NCBI GenBank assembly: GCA_029224185.1
Contig: CM055194.1
Location: forward strand, 21,429,674-21,493,673
DNA: 64,000 bases
From: Karalla daura
Lineage: Eukaryota; Chordata; Actinopteri; Chaetodontiformes; Leiognathidae
Direction of reading: 5' to 3'
The position numbers and the translations under genes are program-made. The stretch's first letter is position 1. Each line of letters begins with the position of its first letter. This document shows positions 1-12,313 of this stretch, piece by piece. The notes beneath the pieces are model-generated. The model saw nothing but the letters and a program-made list of their open reading frames with translations. It was not told the DNA's origin and searched no databases.

Positions 1-801
1 GTGCTATATGATGTTTTTGCATTTCAGCCATCGATATGCAGCCTTATCGAACATTTTTCAAGGGTCTCATCTGGATAAAAGGCATGTGTGAACGTGGCCT
101 GGTGTGTTCTCATCCAGTATGTATTCACAGCATATTCACCTCGTCTTAAAGCCAGTTTAGAGCCAGGTCAGCTCATATGTGAGCAGATGTGGGGCAGTAC
201 ATGGGTACGCAGGTAGGTGGTTACGTCATGACGTTTTTGAACAGTCACAATGAGCCAGTCACGTTTTAAAACACCATTAGGAAAAAACCAGAACCACGGC
301 ATGAACTGGCATGAACTCCTCTGCATCCATGCAGACGAGGAAATTAGCCGGCAATGTGTGTACACATACATTAGGCCAAGCCCGCCTCCACTGGACAGTC
401 CTAGTATTCCCTGTATAGCTAGTGCATGTGTGAATTGGCATTTTGCCGAGTAGAGAATGTGAGAATGGCTAAAACAGACCGGAGAGGCTGGAGGACCTTC
501 CGATATGCAATTACTATGTGTGAAAGGGGCTCGAAAGAGACAGAACACAAACAGTGACACATGCGTGTACTGGATGAGACGTTGGGGAATCTCCTCTGAT
601 TTAAGAGGGAATGACTGAATCCAACACTAACCAAACACAGGCACAACACAGCCCCAGAGATGGAAACACGCCGGGGATTCCCATGACTCCATCTCCAGCA
701 CAGTACGCCCAGTTACCCCCAAACTGGTTGACTTTCACCGCCCTCGTAATCAGTTCATCAGCTGGGGCTGTCAGAGGCTCACAGTAAATCAAATGAATCA
801 T

Positions 802-802
<1 letters not shown>

Positions 803-840
<38 letters not shown>
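803..840. repeat. (CA)19 microsatellite
   Basis: Uninterrupted CA dinucleotides over 38 bases inside fibrillin intron 5. Confidence 0.97.
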
Positions 841-843
<3 letters not shown>

Positions 844-2954
844 TCGAACCACAACAGCCAACAGAGTCACCAAAGGCTGCACCAGGGACGCTCCATCCAT
901 TCTGGGGCCAAACCCAACATTTAAAAAATGCTCGGGTCATTCATCATAATTATTGCTCTCCTTCTCTTTCTATTCTATTCTCCTGCTATCTGACGTTCAA
1001 TTTTCATCTACGAGCGGGGCAGCTGGATGATGATTTTTATTTCTGTTGTCTCTAATATGATTCCTTATGAGTTATGAAGTTAATTTGACAAGTTAAGCCC
1101 ATCTCCTCTTCCTCCGTGAAGGATGTTTGGCACCAGAAAGTACACAAACAAAGATTTACACGTGTCTCCCCAGTGACTACCTGCAGGTCCCCCTTCCTTT
1201 CCTCCAACATGTAGCGTGTTTATACTCTCATCCACCAGGCTTTGTGTACACAGCTGGGGAGTCCATTTTCATTTTCACCCTGTTCCTCCCCTCTTCCTCC
1301 CTCCTCCCTCTCTCTCTCTCTGTCATCCCTACCTTGCCCCACTTCTCATCAGGAAACGTCCACGATCACTCCACAAAGAAAAGTCTATTCTGTCGGTCCT
1401 GTGGGGATGTTGGGGGGTGGCGGGGTGGTGGAGGGTTGTATTTATTGCCAGATGTCTTTAAAACTCTCCCAACCCCTTAAATTTTGTATTTTCCACGAAA
1501 ACAAGACCCCAGAGTTTCATGAAGAAATACAATAAGGGAGGGAGAAAAAGCAGGAATCAAGAGAAGTTATAGGATTTGATGAAGCGGTAGCGCACTGTTA
1601 CAAAGCAGAAGGAGGGAAGCAAGTGACTGTAAAAAAAGGGAGAAACGTCTGCTGACATCAGAGTAAAACCAGTGACTAGTGTTTATGGCACATGCATTTA
1701 TATTCCACATAGGGGAGGAGGAAGGAAGGAAGGCATAGATAAATGAGCTGACATATAGGAGCCAAGAGCTTTCCTCTCCTATCAGAAGGTGCTTTCCCAT
1801 CACACCCAGAACTGTGCAAAACATAAATATTGCAATAAACAACTGGTGATGGAAACAGCTAAACCTTTGAAACGTCACAGAAACATTTTTATGTTCTCAT
1901 GAGGAGGTTTTTCATACATGTCAATATAAAAGGTTATCACAAAGGTGATGAGATGGAATTACAAAATGTTTTGGATATCCATTTTCCTCAAAGTGGAATC
2001 TTAAGACTGAGATTTTACATTTTAGATACTCATGGCACCTCCTGAGGCCTCCAGCTCCATGCCTAAAACACCTACAAGTAGCACTTTAAAGAAAGTTTTC
2101 TATAAATATTGCATTTATTTTGCATAAAACTGTGATATAAATGCACCTAGAGGGAAGAAGAGGAGGGAGGGGGAGGAAGCCTAGGGTCAAAGCAGATCTG
2201 CGAGACCTCCTGTTGGTGTAGAGGGTGCAAAGGTGACGGCGTAGCACAGCCATCAATTCAGGTAGGTTTGTTTATAATCTGCACCACCTACGTCCAACAC
2301 CCGGCCATTTCCTCCCACCGCGTACATAACTCAGGGCTTCTGCTCAAAGCCCCGGAGACGAACACCCACTGGCTGTCTGAGCATGAAGTAATCCACGGTG
2401 GAGGAGACTCGAGGCTCACCAGCCACTGAGGTAATGAACTGTCTGGACTGACAAGAGCAACAATCTCCACCGCGCGGCCACATCAAAGCCTTCCTGCTTC
2501 GATATCTTCCTCAGCATTTCAGCTTGATGCGTGGGAGGGCAGCGCATTGATAAAGACTGTCTGCCAGCCCTTCTTCACCTCTGCCGGCCGCTCGGTTCCC
2601 GGCTCGGGCGAGTCCCTCGCTTGATAAAAGGCTATTTCTGCCGACGTGGGGAGTCACTTCTGGGAAAAATTCCACTGCTTTACAGCCTGAGATTTATTCT
2701 CATGCAGTAGCCGTGGCCATTACTTACTGTTCATTAGCTATGATGGCGTTTCAGACAGGAAAAGGAAATGCGGATATTAAATGCTCATAAGAAACCACAT
2801 ATTAGAGGAAGAAAACACTGAGCTCAAAGAAATCGCATTAGTGCAGAGGGGAAAATGCGCGTCTGGCCAAGTGTGTTACGTGTTGGTGGTCAGCGTTACC
2901 ACTGGGTTTGTCTGTGAAACCTAATGGTATAAAAGAGGGTTGGTTAAAAGCTGA

Positions 2955-3525
2955 GGCGACACAGCGTCTTGGTGGTTAGCATTGTTGCCAAACATCAAGT
3001 CTCAGGTTCAACTCTCAGGCAGGCCGAGGATGTTTTTGTCCAAAGTTTGCATGTTCTTCCCGTATCTGAATGATTTTGCTCCATGAGAGCTGGAACGTTT
3101 TCCTGAACTTATGAAAAGTTTAGAGACACACTGATTTCATGAGACAGTAACCTTAGAAGTCTCATTCTGAACCACATTACTGTAGAAGACGGACACATTT
3201 TAAACCTAATCATCTTTTCCACACTAAACAGACATTTTGCAGATAATGAAAACCTGGTGAGGGAAACACAACAGCTTGGTGAATTCTGCATGGCAGGTTT
3301 TCCTCACGCTGTCCACAAACATGCTTATTTAAGTTGATGTTAGACTGATAAAACTCTACCTAGGCATGAGTTTGAGACTGAATGGTGTATGTGTGTATGT
3401 GTGTGTGTGTGTGTCTTGTGATCTACTGGAGACCTGTCCAGGGTCTACTCAATAAAGTCATTCCTATTCCAGACCCCAACAGCACCACTGGGGTACAAAG
3501 CAGGTTAAGATGCTGGACGGATTTA
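2955..3525 (+). repeat. SINE-like fish repeat, plus orientation, interrupted
   Basis: The head (about 2955-3062) has GGTGGTTAGCATTGTTGCC, then GGTTCAACTC (tRNA B-box-like), then GTTTGCATGTTCTTCCCG. After about 230 unrelated bases the body resumes near 3295 with ggttttcctcacgctgtcca and aaacatgcttatttaagttg, followed by GT dinucleotides and GGAGACCTGTCCAGGGT near 3429. The same blocks recur elsewhere in the window in either orientation. Confidence 0.6.
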
Positions 3526-3665
3526 AGACTTTTTTTTTCTTTAAGACCTTTTGGTTTTCCCTCTAAAACACAACAGTGAGATGAGAAGTGGAGGCGCAGA
3601 CAGGAAGGCGGTGACGCCTCATGACACACTGCATCAGCACAGAGACGAGCACAGTGAACTCTGAC

Positions 3666-3761
3666 CTCTCTCGCACTGCGGGCCAGTGAAACCGTAGACG
3701 CAGGCACATCTGTTGGGTCCGATGCAGCGCCCACCGTTCTGGCAGCCGCTCTCACACACGG
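3666..3761 (-). CDS. fbn3: Fibrillin exon 5: third EGF-like module
   Basis: The exon encodes VCESGCQNGGRCIGPNRCAC and continues to GFTGPQCER, the third fibrillin EGF module, which normally precedes the first hybrid domain (DYRTGPCF in relatives). Acceptor ctctag, donor G|gtcaga, 96 nt. The leftover G would complete the expected aspartate codon in the next exon, which lies outside the window. Confidence 0.95.
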
Positions 3762-4888
3762 CTAGAGGAGACGAGAGAGGGAGGGAAGACAGGGTGAATC
3801 ACACTGGATTAGACACTTTGCACGCACTCTCTATCGTCTCCTTCACGGGCCGGGACCTTTTCGCTCATGACTTCACCTTTTAATCATTTGCATCGGCAAC
3901 ACATAAACACATACTGTATTGTATATCTGTATTACAAACATGTGTGAGGATTTGCACCGATGACATCAGTTCTCGGGCCGACGGCAGCAACTCCCCGAGA
4001 GCGTCGCTCTGACCCAAAAACGTAACCCTGACACGAGCTTTACGCATCTGCTGCGCTTCTTTTTTGTTTTTTTTTTCTTAGATGAGCGTAATTTGGCAAC
4101 ACGTGCACATTGTCCTTTTCATATACAGGTCAGACCAATAATGGCAAAGCTCGCAAAAAAAAATCGATGAAACCAGAAACATAAAAAAGTCCAGGACTCT
4201 GAAGAGCTGCCGCGTCCTTATGAGGACCAAATGTGAACCCAGAAACACGCAATAAGTCTGGGAAAGTGTGGACAACTCGCAGACCTTTTAAACTTTCGTT
4301 CTCATTCTTTCTTTCAGCAGATCGCTAACTTTTTGCCGGTTGCAGCTTCTCTGTGGCAACACAATCCCCATGTGTGTGTAATGAATAAAAACAACACTAT
4401 AAATTATACAACACAAACAAGTAACCCCCCGCTCCCTGGTGTTTTCAAGTGGTGTTACTGTTGCAAAGACAAAAGCACAGAAACAACCAATGTATTCATT
4501 TCCAATTCATCAAAGTGTCCAAAATGTTGGGTTTTAAAATTTCCAAGTGATATCATAGTCTGAGTATTGTTTGGCACAAACAAGTGGCTACAGCAGGGGT
4601 TGGGGGTCACTGAGAGAAACGTGAGAATTCATATTTCGATTCAACTTGTAATTATCAATGCCAGAATTCATTGTCTCCCGTTGGAGGACAGACAAACATG
4701 TCTCCCGGTGGTTTGATGTGAATACGTGTGTGTGTGTGTGTGTGAGATGTAGAGTGCAGGAGAGGTGTGCTGAGCAGCTGTCACTCACGCTGTCCACAGT
4801 GGCTGCCTGTGTAGCCTTTCGGGCAGGAGCACGAGTCCTCGGTGCAGCTGCCTCCATTCATACACCTGACGTTACAGGACTGAACTGT

Positions 4889-4927
<39 letters not shown>

Positions 4928-6482
4928 TGAAGGAGGTGATGAGGTCGGATGTTACACCTTTACAGGCTGCAGTGTGAGAACACAATAGAGAGGAAATGCT
5001 GAATGTGTGCTTTCACAAGATCTTTCCTAAGCGCAGAAAAAAGCTGGAGCCCGAATCCATCAATTTGTGATATGGCTTAATGATATAATCGCCCAATAAA
5101 AGGCGCATTAAAAGAACAGCTGAGAGCTAAAGAGCTGCAGCCATTTGAACACATTAAGGACCCCTTTCTTTCCACTTCAGTTGGGTTTGAACAACGCAGC
5201 GTTTCTTTGGCAGCTTTAGATGAAGAGACAAGGCTCAAAGCCCCCCAGGGCCACAGACCCAGAGCTAATCAAGCAGACTGGGGAGCGTGGGGGGGGGGGT
5301 TGGGGGTGTAATAAGTCGAGCCAGCTGTACGCTCAGACTCAGTCAGTCAGTCAGTCAGGAATTTGCTGAGAGGAGAGGGAAAACTGGGTGAGGGGGAAGA
5401 GAGTTAAAGTTAAAGTGCAATAGCAATGGTGGTGGTGGTGGGGGGGCAGAAGAAACCTCCAAACAGGATGTATGGAGGAGTGACTGTAAGAGAAACAAGA
5501 GGCGGCCGCTTTGAATGCGGGCTAAACAAAGTAAAAGTGTCTGGTTGTGGTGGTGCGGTTACTGAGACGTAAAGCAGGAGCCTGGGAGTCAGACAGTCGT
5601 CTCAGACACGTTCACGAGGGAAACCACCGGGATCTACTGGGAGAGACGAGCCGCTTTACGCTGAGCCCAAGACGGCCAGAAGACACCTACAGCGCTGGAC
5701 ATCAGAGAGCTGCAGCCTCGCAACGCTCGCCCACATCCTCTTTCTCTTTCATGCCGGCTCAAGAGGATATTCCATCGTCCTTTAGTCTCCTCTTTATTCG
5801 TCTTCCTTCCTCCACGTTTAGCCTCCTCCCTCCCTCAGCTCCACTCGTGCTCCTCTGTCTATATCCTAATCGCAAGTTCAACATTAATTTCCTCCCTCTC
5901 TCTCGCTCCATCTGCCTGTTTATGTCTCTTTCTCTCTTTAAAATTTCTGGCATGCAGCGCCGGTGGAGCAGAGGGGAAATGACTGAGCTTCCCCGTAGCC
6001 CGAGTTTCGTCTAATGAGACTTTGCAAGTTTGCTCCGTTGCCAACGGGAGGCTTCTCTCTGCCGCCATAATCCGCCCGCTCAATCTGCCCGTGACCCAAA
6101 CACACTAAATATGAGTTGTGTGAGTCACGACGGGTGAACACGCTTTCAGGGTAGCTTCTTATTGTGATCAACCACGGCTGGCTCCCACGGGACACACTTC
6201 GGCTACACGAGTCGAAAGCACGAACCCTGGACCCGTCCGCCACACAGCGCATGGCAGTAATTCACTGGGATCGTCAACAGAGCTCGCGCTCTCGCTCCAC
6301 GTATTTAATGGGAAGGAATTTCGGTTAACTTTCTCCTGTGCAACACTTGGCAGGGGATGTGTGCAGATCTGGCAGAGAGCTCTTTTTGTCTGGACTGTGT
6401 CTCATGGCATATGGTGATAAATTAAAGCAAATAGTTTGGGACTCCAGGGCCGGCTGGGTTTATAGGTCAGTGTACTAGTGTG

Positions 6483-6531
<49 letters not shown>

Positions 6532-7237
6532 TCTTCTTGGGAGATGGGTCAGGTCTTCCTCTCAGGTTTCAACCTAAACCTTACGATGGAGCTTATGAGC
6601 TTAACGCCGTGTACCGCGCTGCAGCCGAGCACGTAGCTCGAGGCCAGGAACCGGAGCGGTGATGTGAGACATGAATAATGATTGCAGTGAGTGATTTTCG
6701 GTTCTGCCTGCCATGGAACAAACAGTGGAGCAAAGCGTTCCAGTGTGCAGCGGCACAAGGCTCCTCCAGAGCCGAGGGCAACTTGGGTAAAGTCCTCTAT
6801 TTTTCAAACCCACTCCTCAGAAGCTTTTGCAAAATAGGTCACATGAATACAGTGGTGGGGGGTGGTGGGGGGTAGGGGGAGTTTTGGCTCAGGCTGGCGG
6901 GACCAGAGGAAGAGTCCGGGGTACCATGACTGAACTCTCTGACCTCATCAGCAGAGGCCGATGGGACAGGTGCTGGGGAGATGGAGGTGTGTGTGTGTGT
7001 GTGTGTGTGCGTGAGTGTTTTCAAGCAGAAACTGGATGGAGGAGGAGAAGGAAGCAAACAAGCACATTTGGAGACAGGAGGAGATGATCTCACTGGTAAA
7101 CTTCGCCTCTGGCCCCCCCCACCCCTCCTCCTCGTGGCACTTCATCCCCCCGCAGGTGGCGAGAGATGTTTTGCCCCAGTGACCCGTGCCTGGAAAGCTG
7201 CACGTGCAGAGCACCGGGGAGGGGGCATATTCATGTG

Positions 7238-7272
<35 letters not shown>

Positions 7273-10200
7273 TCTCCCAGACATCACGCACCACAATGCA
7301 CCTCTGTATTCGGGCGGTGTCGTCGGCGAGCCGCTCACATCTGGGTGTTTTTTACGAGAGGCTGCGAAACACAGGAAGTCCAGGCTTGTGTGTCGAGCGC
7401 GTGCGCGGGCGGGTGCGCGTGCGTCTGATGGAAAACCAAAGGCGCTTTATAGCTGTGTTTTGTCCGGATTTACACACACCCCAGGGAGAAGTGACGAGTC
7501 GGCCTCGGTTTCAGTGTCAGTGGGCGACGAATTGAAACAGAAAGGTGCATGAGAGGCTGTCATAGGGGACAAAGAGGAATAGCTCTGCCTATACTGGGGA
7601 ACCTCTAGTGAAGACCTCCACCGTGGAGTCCATACCTCACACACATCAATTTTCTGGGCGGATGAGACCAATTTATTTGCTTGCACACCTCATACCGAAC
7701 TGGAGAGGGCTTTGCTTTGCGAGTGAGATGAACTACGCCGGAGCAGGAAGGCTTTTAATTAAAAAGGGCTCTCTTCACTTTCCCAGGACTCACTGGTGCT
7801 TCGAGCAGGCCTGTCAGTCCACACACAGCTGTTTCGCAGCATTAGGGACAGGAACGTCCGTGGTAATGATTCCTAATTATGGTTATGGGAAGACGAGGTT
7901 ATAAAGATGGCCGTGCACAGCGCTCCGCACAGCTGCTCTGCCCTAAACTGTCGGTGGGTTTATTACAAGGGTGACTTCCAGCTTGAACCCTTGTTGTCTG
8001 GGAAGCGGGGAGTAAATCCAGGTTATCAGTAAATCTGACTCATGCGGCACTGCATGCCACATCGGCTTCAAAAAGAAAGAAAAAAAAAACAGTTTGCACT
8101 TTTCTGTGTTTCTAGAGCACTGCCAGGATATCCTCAGCGAAACGTGCCTGCGCTGTTCAATGGAAAACAGCACGGATTCCAGGAAGAGTCATAAAAGAGA
8201 AATGGTGGACAACCATCTGTGTGGACGCAACAATAATCACAAACATGTGGATTACATGTAGAAAATCACAAATGTGTTGTTGATTTATTCAAACCGCCGC
8301 ATTCCTCGGGAAAGATGTGAGACGCTAAGATGCTATCTATAACCCAGCGAAGCCGGGGTGCAAGAATCAAGCCGTGTAATTAAAGCCGAGGAAATTGGCG
8401 TTTCCAACGGCACTGAATTATCCTGCTGAACGGTGGACTCTCTCCAAACGCTGGATCTGGGAGTTAGCACATTTGGGAAGAGTTGATCCACGGCGAGGAG
8501 TGTTTGCTTTCCCTTGGCATGGAGCGGAGCCTCCCAGACAGATAATGTTGTGAAAAACCGTTTCCAGCTTATTGGGTTATTTTCAACCAACGATATTTTA
8601 AACACCTCTAATACGATGGAGCGCCGCTCACTGGGAGGAACTCTAATGGAAACTTAACGAGAGATTGGGACACAGTAGAGTTTGGGAGAAAATCAGCAGT
8701 TATTTCATATAGTCGAGCTTTATGTTTGAGGCTCAGACACAAAAAACGTGACCCTCGCTCTCCTCCGGGTCATTTCACAGCATTCTGCATCCGCTGATGG
8801 GATGTTTATCTCAGGTCATAAAGCTGTTTGACCTCCGGCCTTCATGAAAGCAACCGGAGAGTTCAGAGGAAGGTCTTTGGCAGCGAAGCCCTCCCGGCAC
8901 TGAGACATATTTCCTAATCACACAACAATAAAGCTGTCTCTGCTTATTCAGATCATACATTATCCCAGTAGCTTCCTGTCCAGCTTCTGCACCGCCTGCG
9001 AACCTGTGGAAAATTCACCATAAATACTGGCTGAGAAAGCTGAGAATCACAATTATGTCCGGCACTGCTGAACCCTCTCTCTTCCCCTCTCTCTCTCGCT
9101 CTAATTTATCACTGGATTCTTCTCGTTCCCGCCCATGAGGAGCATGACTTCATAGCTCTTGCCAAAGCACTGACTCTGCAGGAGATCTGTGCATATCCTG
9201 CCATATAGGTCAGGGGCTGTTTTCCCCACCCTCCCCTCCTCGGTGCCCTTCCTCTGAGGGTCGTCCGCTCTTACGGCTGGAACGGATCCTGTTTTACATC
9301 TGCTGGGTCGCGGCCAGACGATGCTCGCTGGGCTCGCCGTCTTGTGTGTATGTGTGTGTTTTTTGTTTAAGAGCGCGAGCGCCTATATCTGCGTCTGTCG
9401 GTGTGTGTGAGCGTGTAAACGTGTGTGTGCTAGCGGGCCGGGAGGAATGCGAGCATGTGTAAAGAGTCTGGCAGGGTCCAGGCGTGACTGACGAGCTGAC
9501 TTTGGCCGACCGGAGCGGCGGAGCTGAACATACTGCACGCTACTTAATACACACATCGACGTGCGCTCCCAAAGTGCTGCTTAGCGACGATGCATTCTGC
9601 GAGTCTGGCACGTGTTAGCTCCATGCTTAAAACCGTGCACACACTGCTGTAATCGCACTAAGACAAACAAGGTTTTACACACTCGGCATGTGTAGTTTAG
9701 CACCTCGGTCCGGTCCAAACACACGCACATACACACTCAATCACACACATCCTGAGTGGTGTGTAACTAAGCCCAACAGACTGAGCTGGAGCTGCCAGAC
9801 TCTCTGCTTTAATCCTGACAAACCCTGTGACCTGCAGGACTGGGCCTCCGCACACGGCTATTACACTGGCTACAGTGCTACTCCAGCTCCCATGAGACGA
9901 GGGTGGAACCATTACATTTGGAAAACGGCCGAGGAATTGGATGAGTAGGAACCGAAACTCCGCACTGAAACGAGCAAAGTGATTTCATCAGTAGTTATCA
10001 AGATCTCCCCTAAGTGAAGTCAGGCTCAGGGTCACTGGAGAAAACATCTCTATACTTACCATCTATACTAACGGTGATCTACTGGAATATTCTCTGCGTA
10101 CAATGGAGTGAAATAATGTGACCAATGAGCCAAATCCTCTCTGGCTTCAATCTGGGAGCATAGCACGAGAGCCTCACAAACCCCACTACACCACCCTGCA

Positions 10201-11846
10201 GCTTCAGCCATCTACAGCATTCAATAATCGGGCCCGCACTGAAGGAAAAAGGGAGTGTTGTGTTTCACAATTGCATATCATCTTTCCAGGTTTTACAAGA
10301 TTGGTGGGTGACTGCCCCTGCTGATGGTTAGATGGAGCATTGCCTTTTAAATGAATTGGTTCTTGAGGGAAAGTTGGCCTGTCAATCTCTGAGTGTCAGA
10401 AAATATCTGCAAGCGAAAATAAAAGTTACAGCTGAGCTTTGTTAGACTGTGAACAAGAGGGAAACACCTCTATCCTGCAGTATTTCAGTGTTAATTCCTG
10501 AATTCATGCAGAAAAGAAACTTGAATTCATTATGTTATGATGGCATACATGATGTCATGTTTACTCACTGGATGCAGTTGCCGGGCAACAAGCAGAGAAA
10601 GTTTCCCTCTTCCTCTCTGTGGATGTTCCTAGCTCTGTTTCCTCTTTTACAGTCTTTACACTAATCTCGCAAAACAGGCTTCCTGGCTGCAGCCTTACAC
10701 TTAACTCTCAAGATGAGATTAGTATTGATCCCAATCTTTATCCGAATCCTAAAAATATTAAGTGTACGATCAGATAAAAGTATAGGAAAGCTGTCTTTAC
10801 AGCGACTTGACAAGCTGAGGCTAAATGGCTGCCGTCAATCGGCTCATTGAGTAATTGACAAGCTGTTTGGGCTTTTGCAGGGTCAGTGATATGATCCCTT
10901 GAATCGATATCACTCTAACGTTGGCACAGAGCCTCAGGCTGCATCTGTGTGTGTGTGTGTGTGTGATAAAACTCTGAGATAAACACAACACGGAGCCTTT
11001 CTTCTGGCTCCGATTCGGACTTTTCTGCTACTACTTTCCGACTGGGTTGAGTGTTTGCTGGCGCTCGGGCCGCTGTGTGTATATTACTGACCTCCTGCTC
11101 CTGCTCCACAGCTGGGAGAGAGCTGGCCACTGGAACAGGTACACATGTTGGGTCTGGAACAGAAGCCATCGCCACATGAGTTTCTGCAAATTGCTGGAGA
11201 AAGGAAGAGGAAAAGAAGAGTGAATGTAATTGCTCCGTTGTTTTCTCTCTGTCTTCGTGCGTTCACGATGAAAGGAAACCCTTGGCATCGTGGCGTTGTT
11301 CTTTTAAAAAAAAAAAGAAGAGAGAGACTGGAGAAACTTACGAACAATACACTGGTTCCCTCCTGGCAGCGTCTTCCAGCCTGGACAGCAGTATGAATGG
11401 AAGCGGGAGCCACACACATTGGGTCTGACAGAGACACGAAAGAAAGAACAAACAAACTCAATATTCAACAAGAAAAAAGGAAAAACTCCCAAACATATTT
11501 CAGTAAAATCCCAAAATAAATACACAAAGTTATTTTCTGAGCTGCCCGCGACCTGCACGGCCTCTGCTTTCGGGATAAACAAAACAAACTTTGATACGTG
11601 TCCTCCAGTGATGGATGGAGGTATGTTCAATCGGGGGAGGAGGAGGGGGAGGAAATGTGAGGCTGGGTATTGGGGGGTCATTCATGGGGGAGGGTCCAAG
11701 ACATAAGGAGTAGCATTTTGTTTTCATTCAAGGCTGAATTTAAAGTTGGAATAGACAGGATGTATAAAGTCCTCCTCTCTCCCAGATTCCATGCCTGGCA
11801 GTCTCAGGCTTTCTGGCAAATATCCAGTGCTGCACCCCCCCCCCTT

Positions 11847-11883
<37 letters not shown>

Positions 11884-12261
11884 CCTGATTCTTAGTGGTG
11901 CAGAGCCTGCAGCGACCTTTGACCAGGGCTGACAGATGTAAGAGTCATCACAGCTTATGGAGCGCTTGATTAGCCTGACAGGTTGGCCACAGAGCTTCCC
12001 TCGGAGGAGATGGCTTAACCACATCTAGCGGCGACTGGCCTCCGCTCGCACACGAGCAGCAACCTGCAGCGAGGGGCTGAGGTCTGAGCTGCTTCCCTCC
12101 GGCACAAACTCACACAACACTCTGGTTTTTATTCTCTGTGAATAATTACACACCTACTTATATCTGGGTTTATTTAGAAACGGAGTGGAAATCCCAACAT
12201 GCATCAATCACGGAAACCAAAGAGTGCGTACGATAACGAAGCAGAGTGTGTGAGTCAGCAT

Positions 12262-12313
<52 letters not shown>

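Larger units (their letters stand above)
1..3665 (-). other. Fibrillin intron 5 (partial)
   Basis: I see no coding exon here; the hybrid-domain exon expected next was looked for on the minus strand and not found. The stretch holds a (CA)19 tract at 803-840, a pyrimidine-rich patch near 1290-1322, and a split SINE-like copy at about 2955-3525. Confidence 0.7.
4885..11091 (-). other. Fibrillin intron 3
   Basis: A 6.2-kb intron without a recognisable coding exon. It holds a (GA)n tract against the exon 4 acceptor, CAGT repeats near 5339-5357, a (CT)n-(TTC)n tract at 6487-6538, GT tracts near 6988-7008, 7238-7266 and 10948-10964, and an X-box-like palindrome at 10577-10589. The long plus-strand frames at 5547-6014 and 6981-7535 are low-complexity or CpG-rich noise. 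Confidence 0.8.

Noticed and set aside
601..900. Plus/minus frames at the left edge as another fibrillin exon
   Set aside because: No cysteine spacing of EGF, hybrid or TB domains, and the frame crosses the CA microsatellite.
3040..3062. True tRNA gene at the tRNA-like head of the SINE copies
   Set aside because: The B-box is present, but acceptor stem pairing and the A-box are decayed, and the sequence runs on into the repeat body shared with other copies.
5547..6014. 155-codon plus-strand open frame in fibrillin intron 3
   Set aside because: Low-complexity serine/leucine-rich translation of CT-rich DNA. It has no recognisable domain, and the region is intronic on the other strand.
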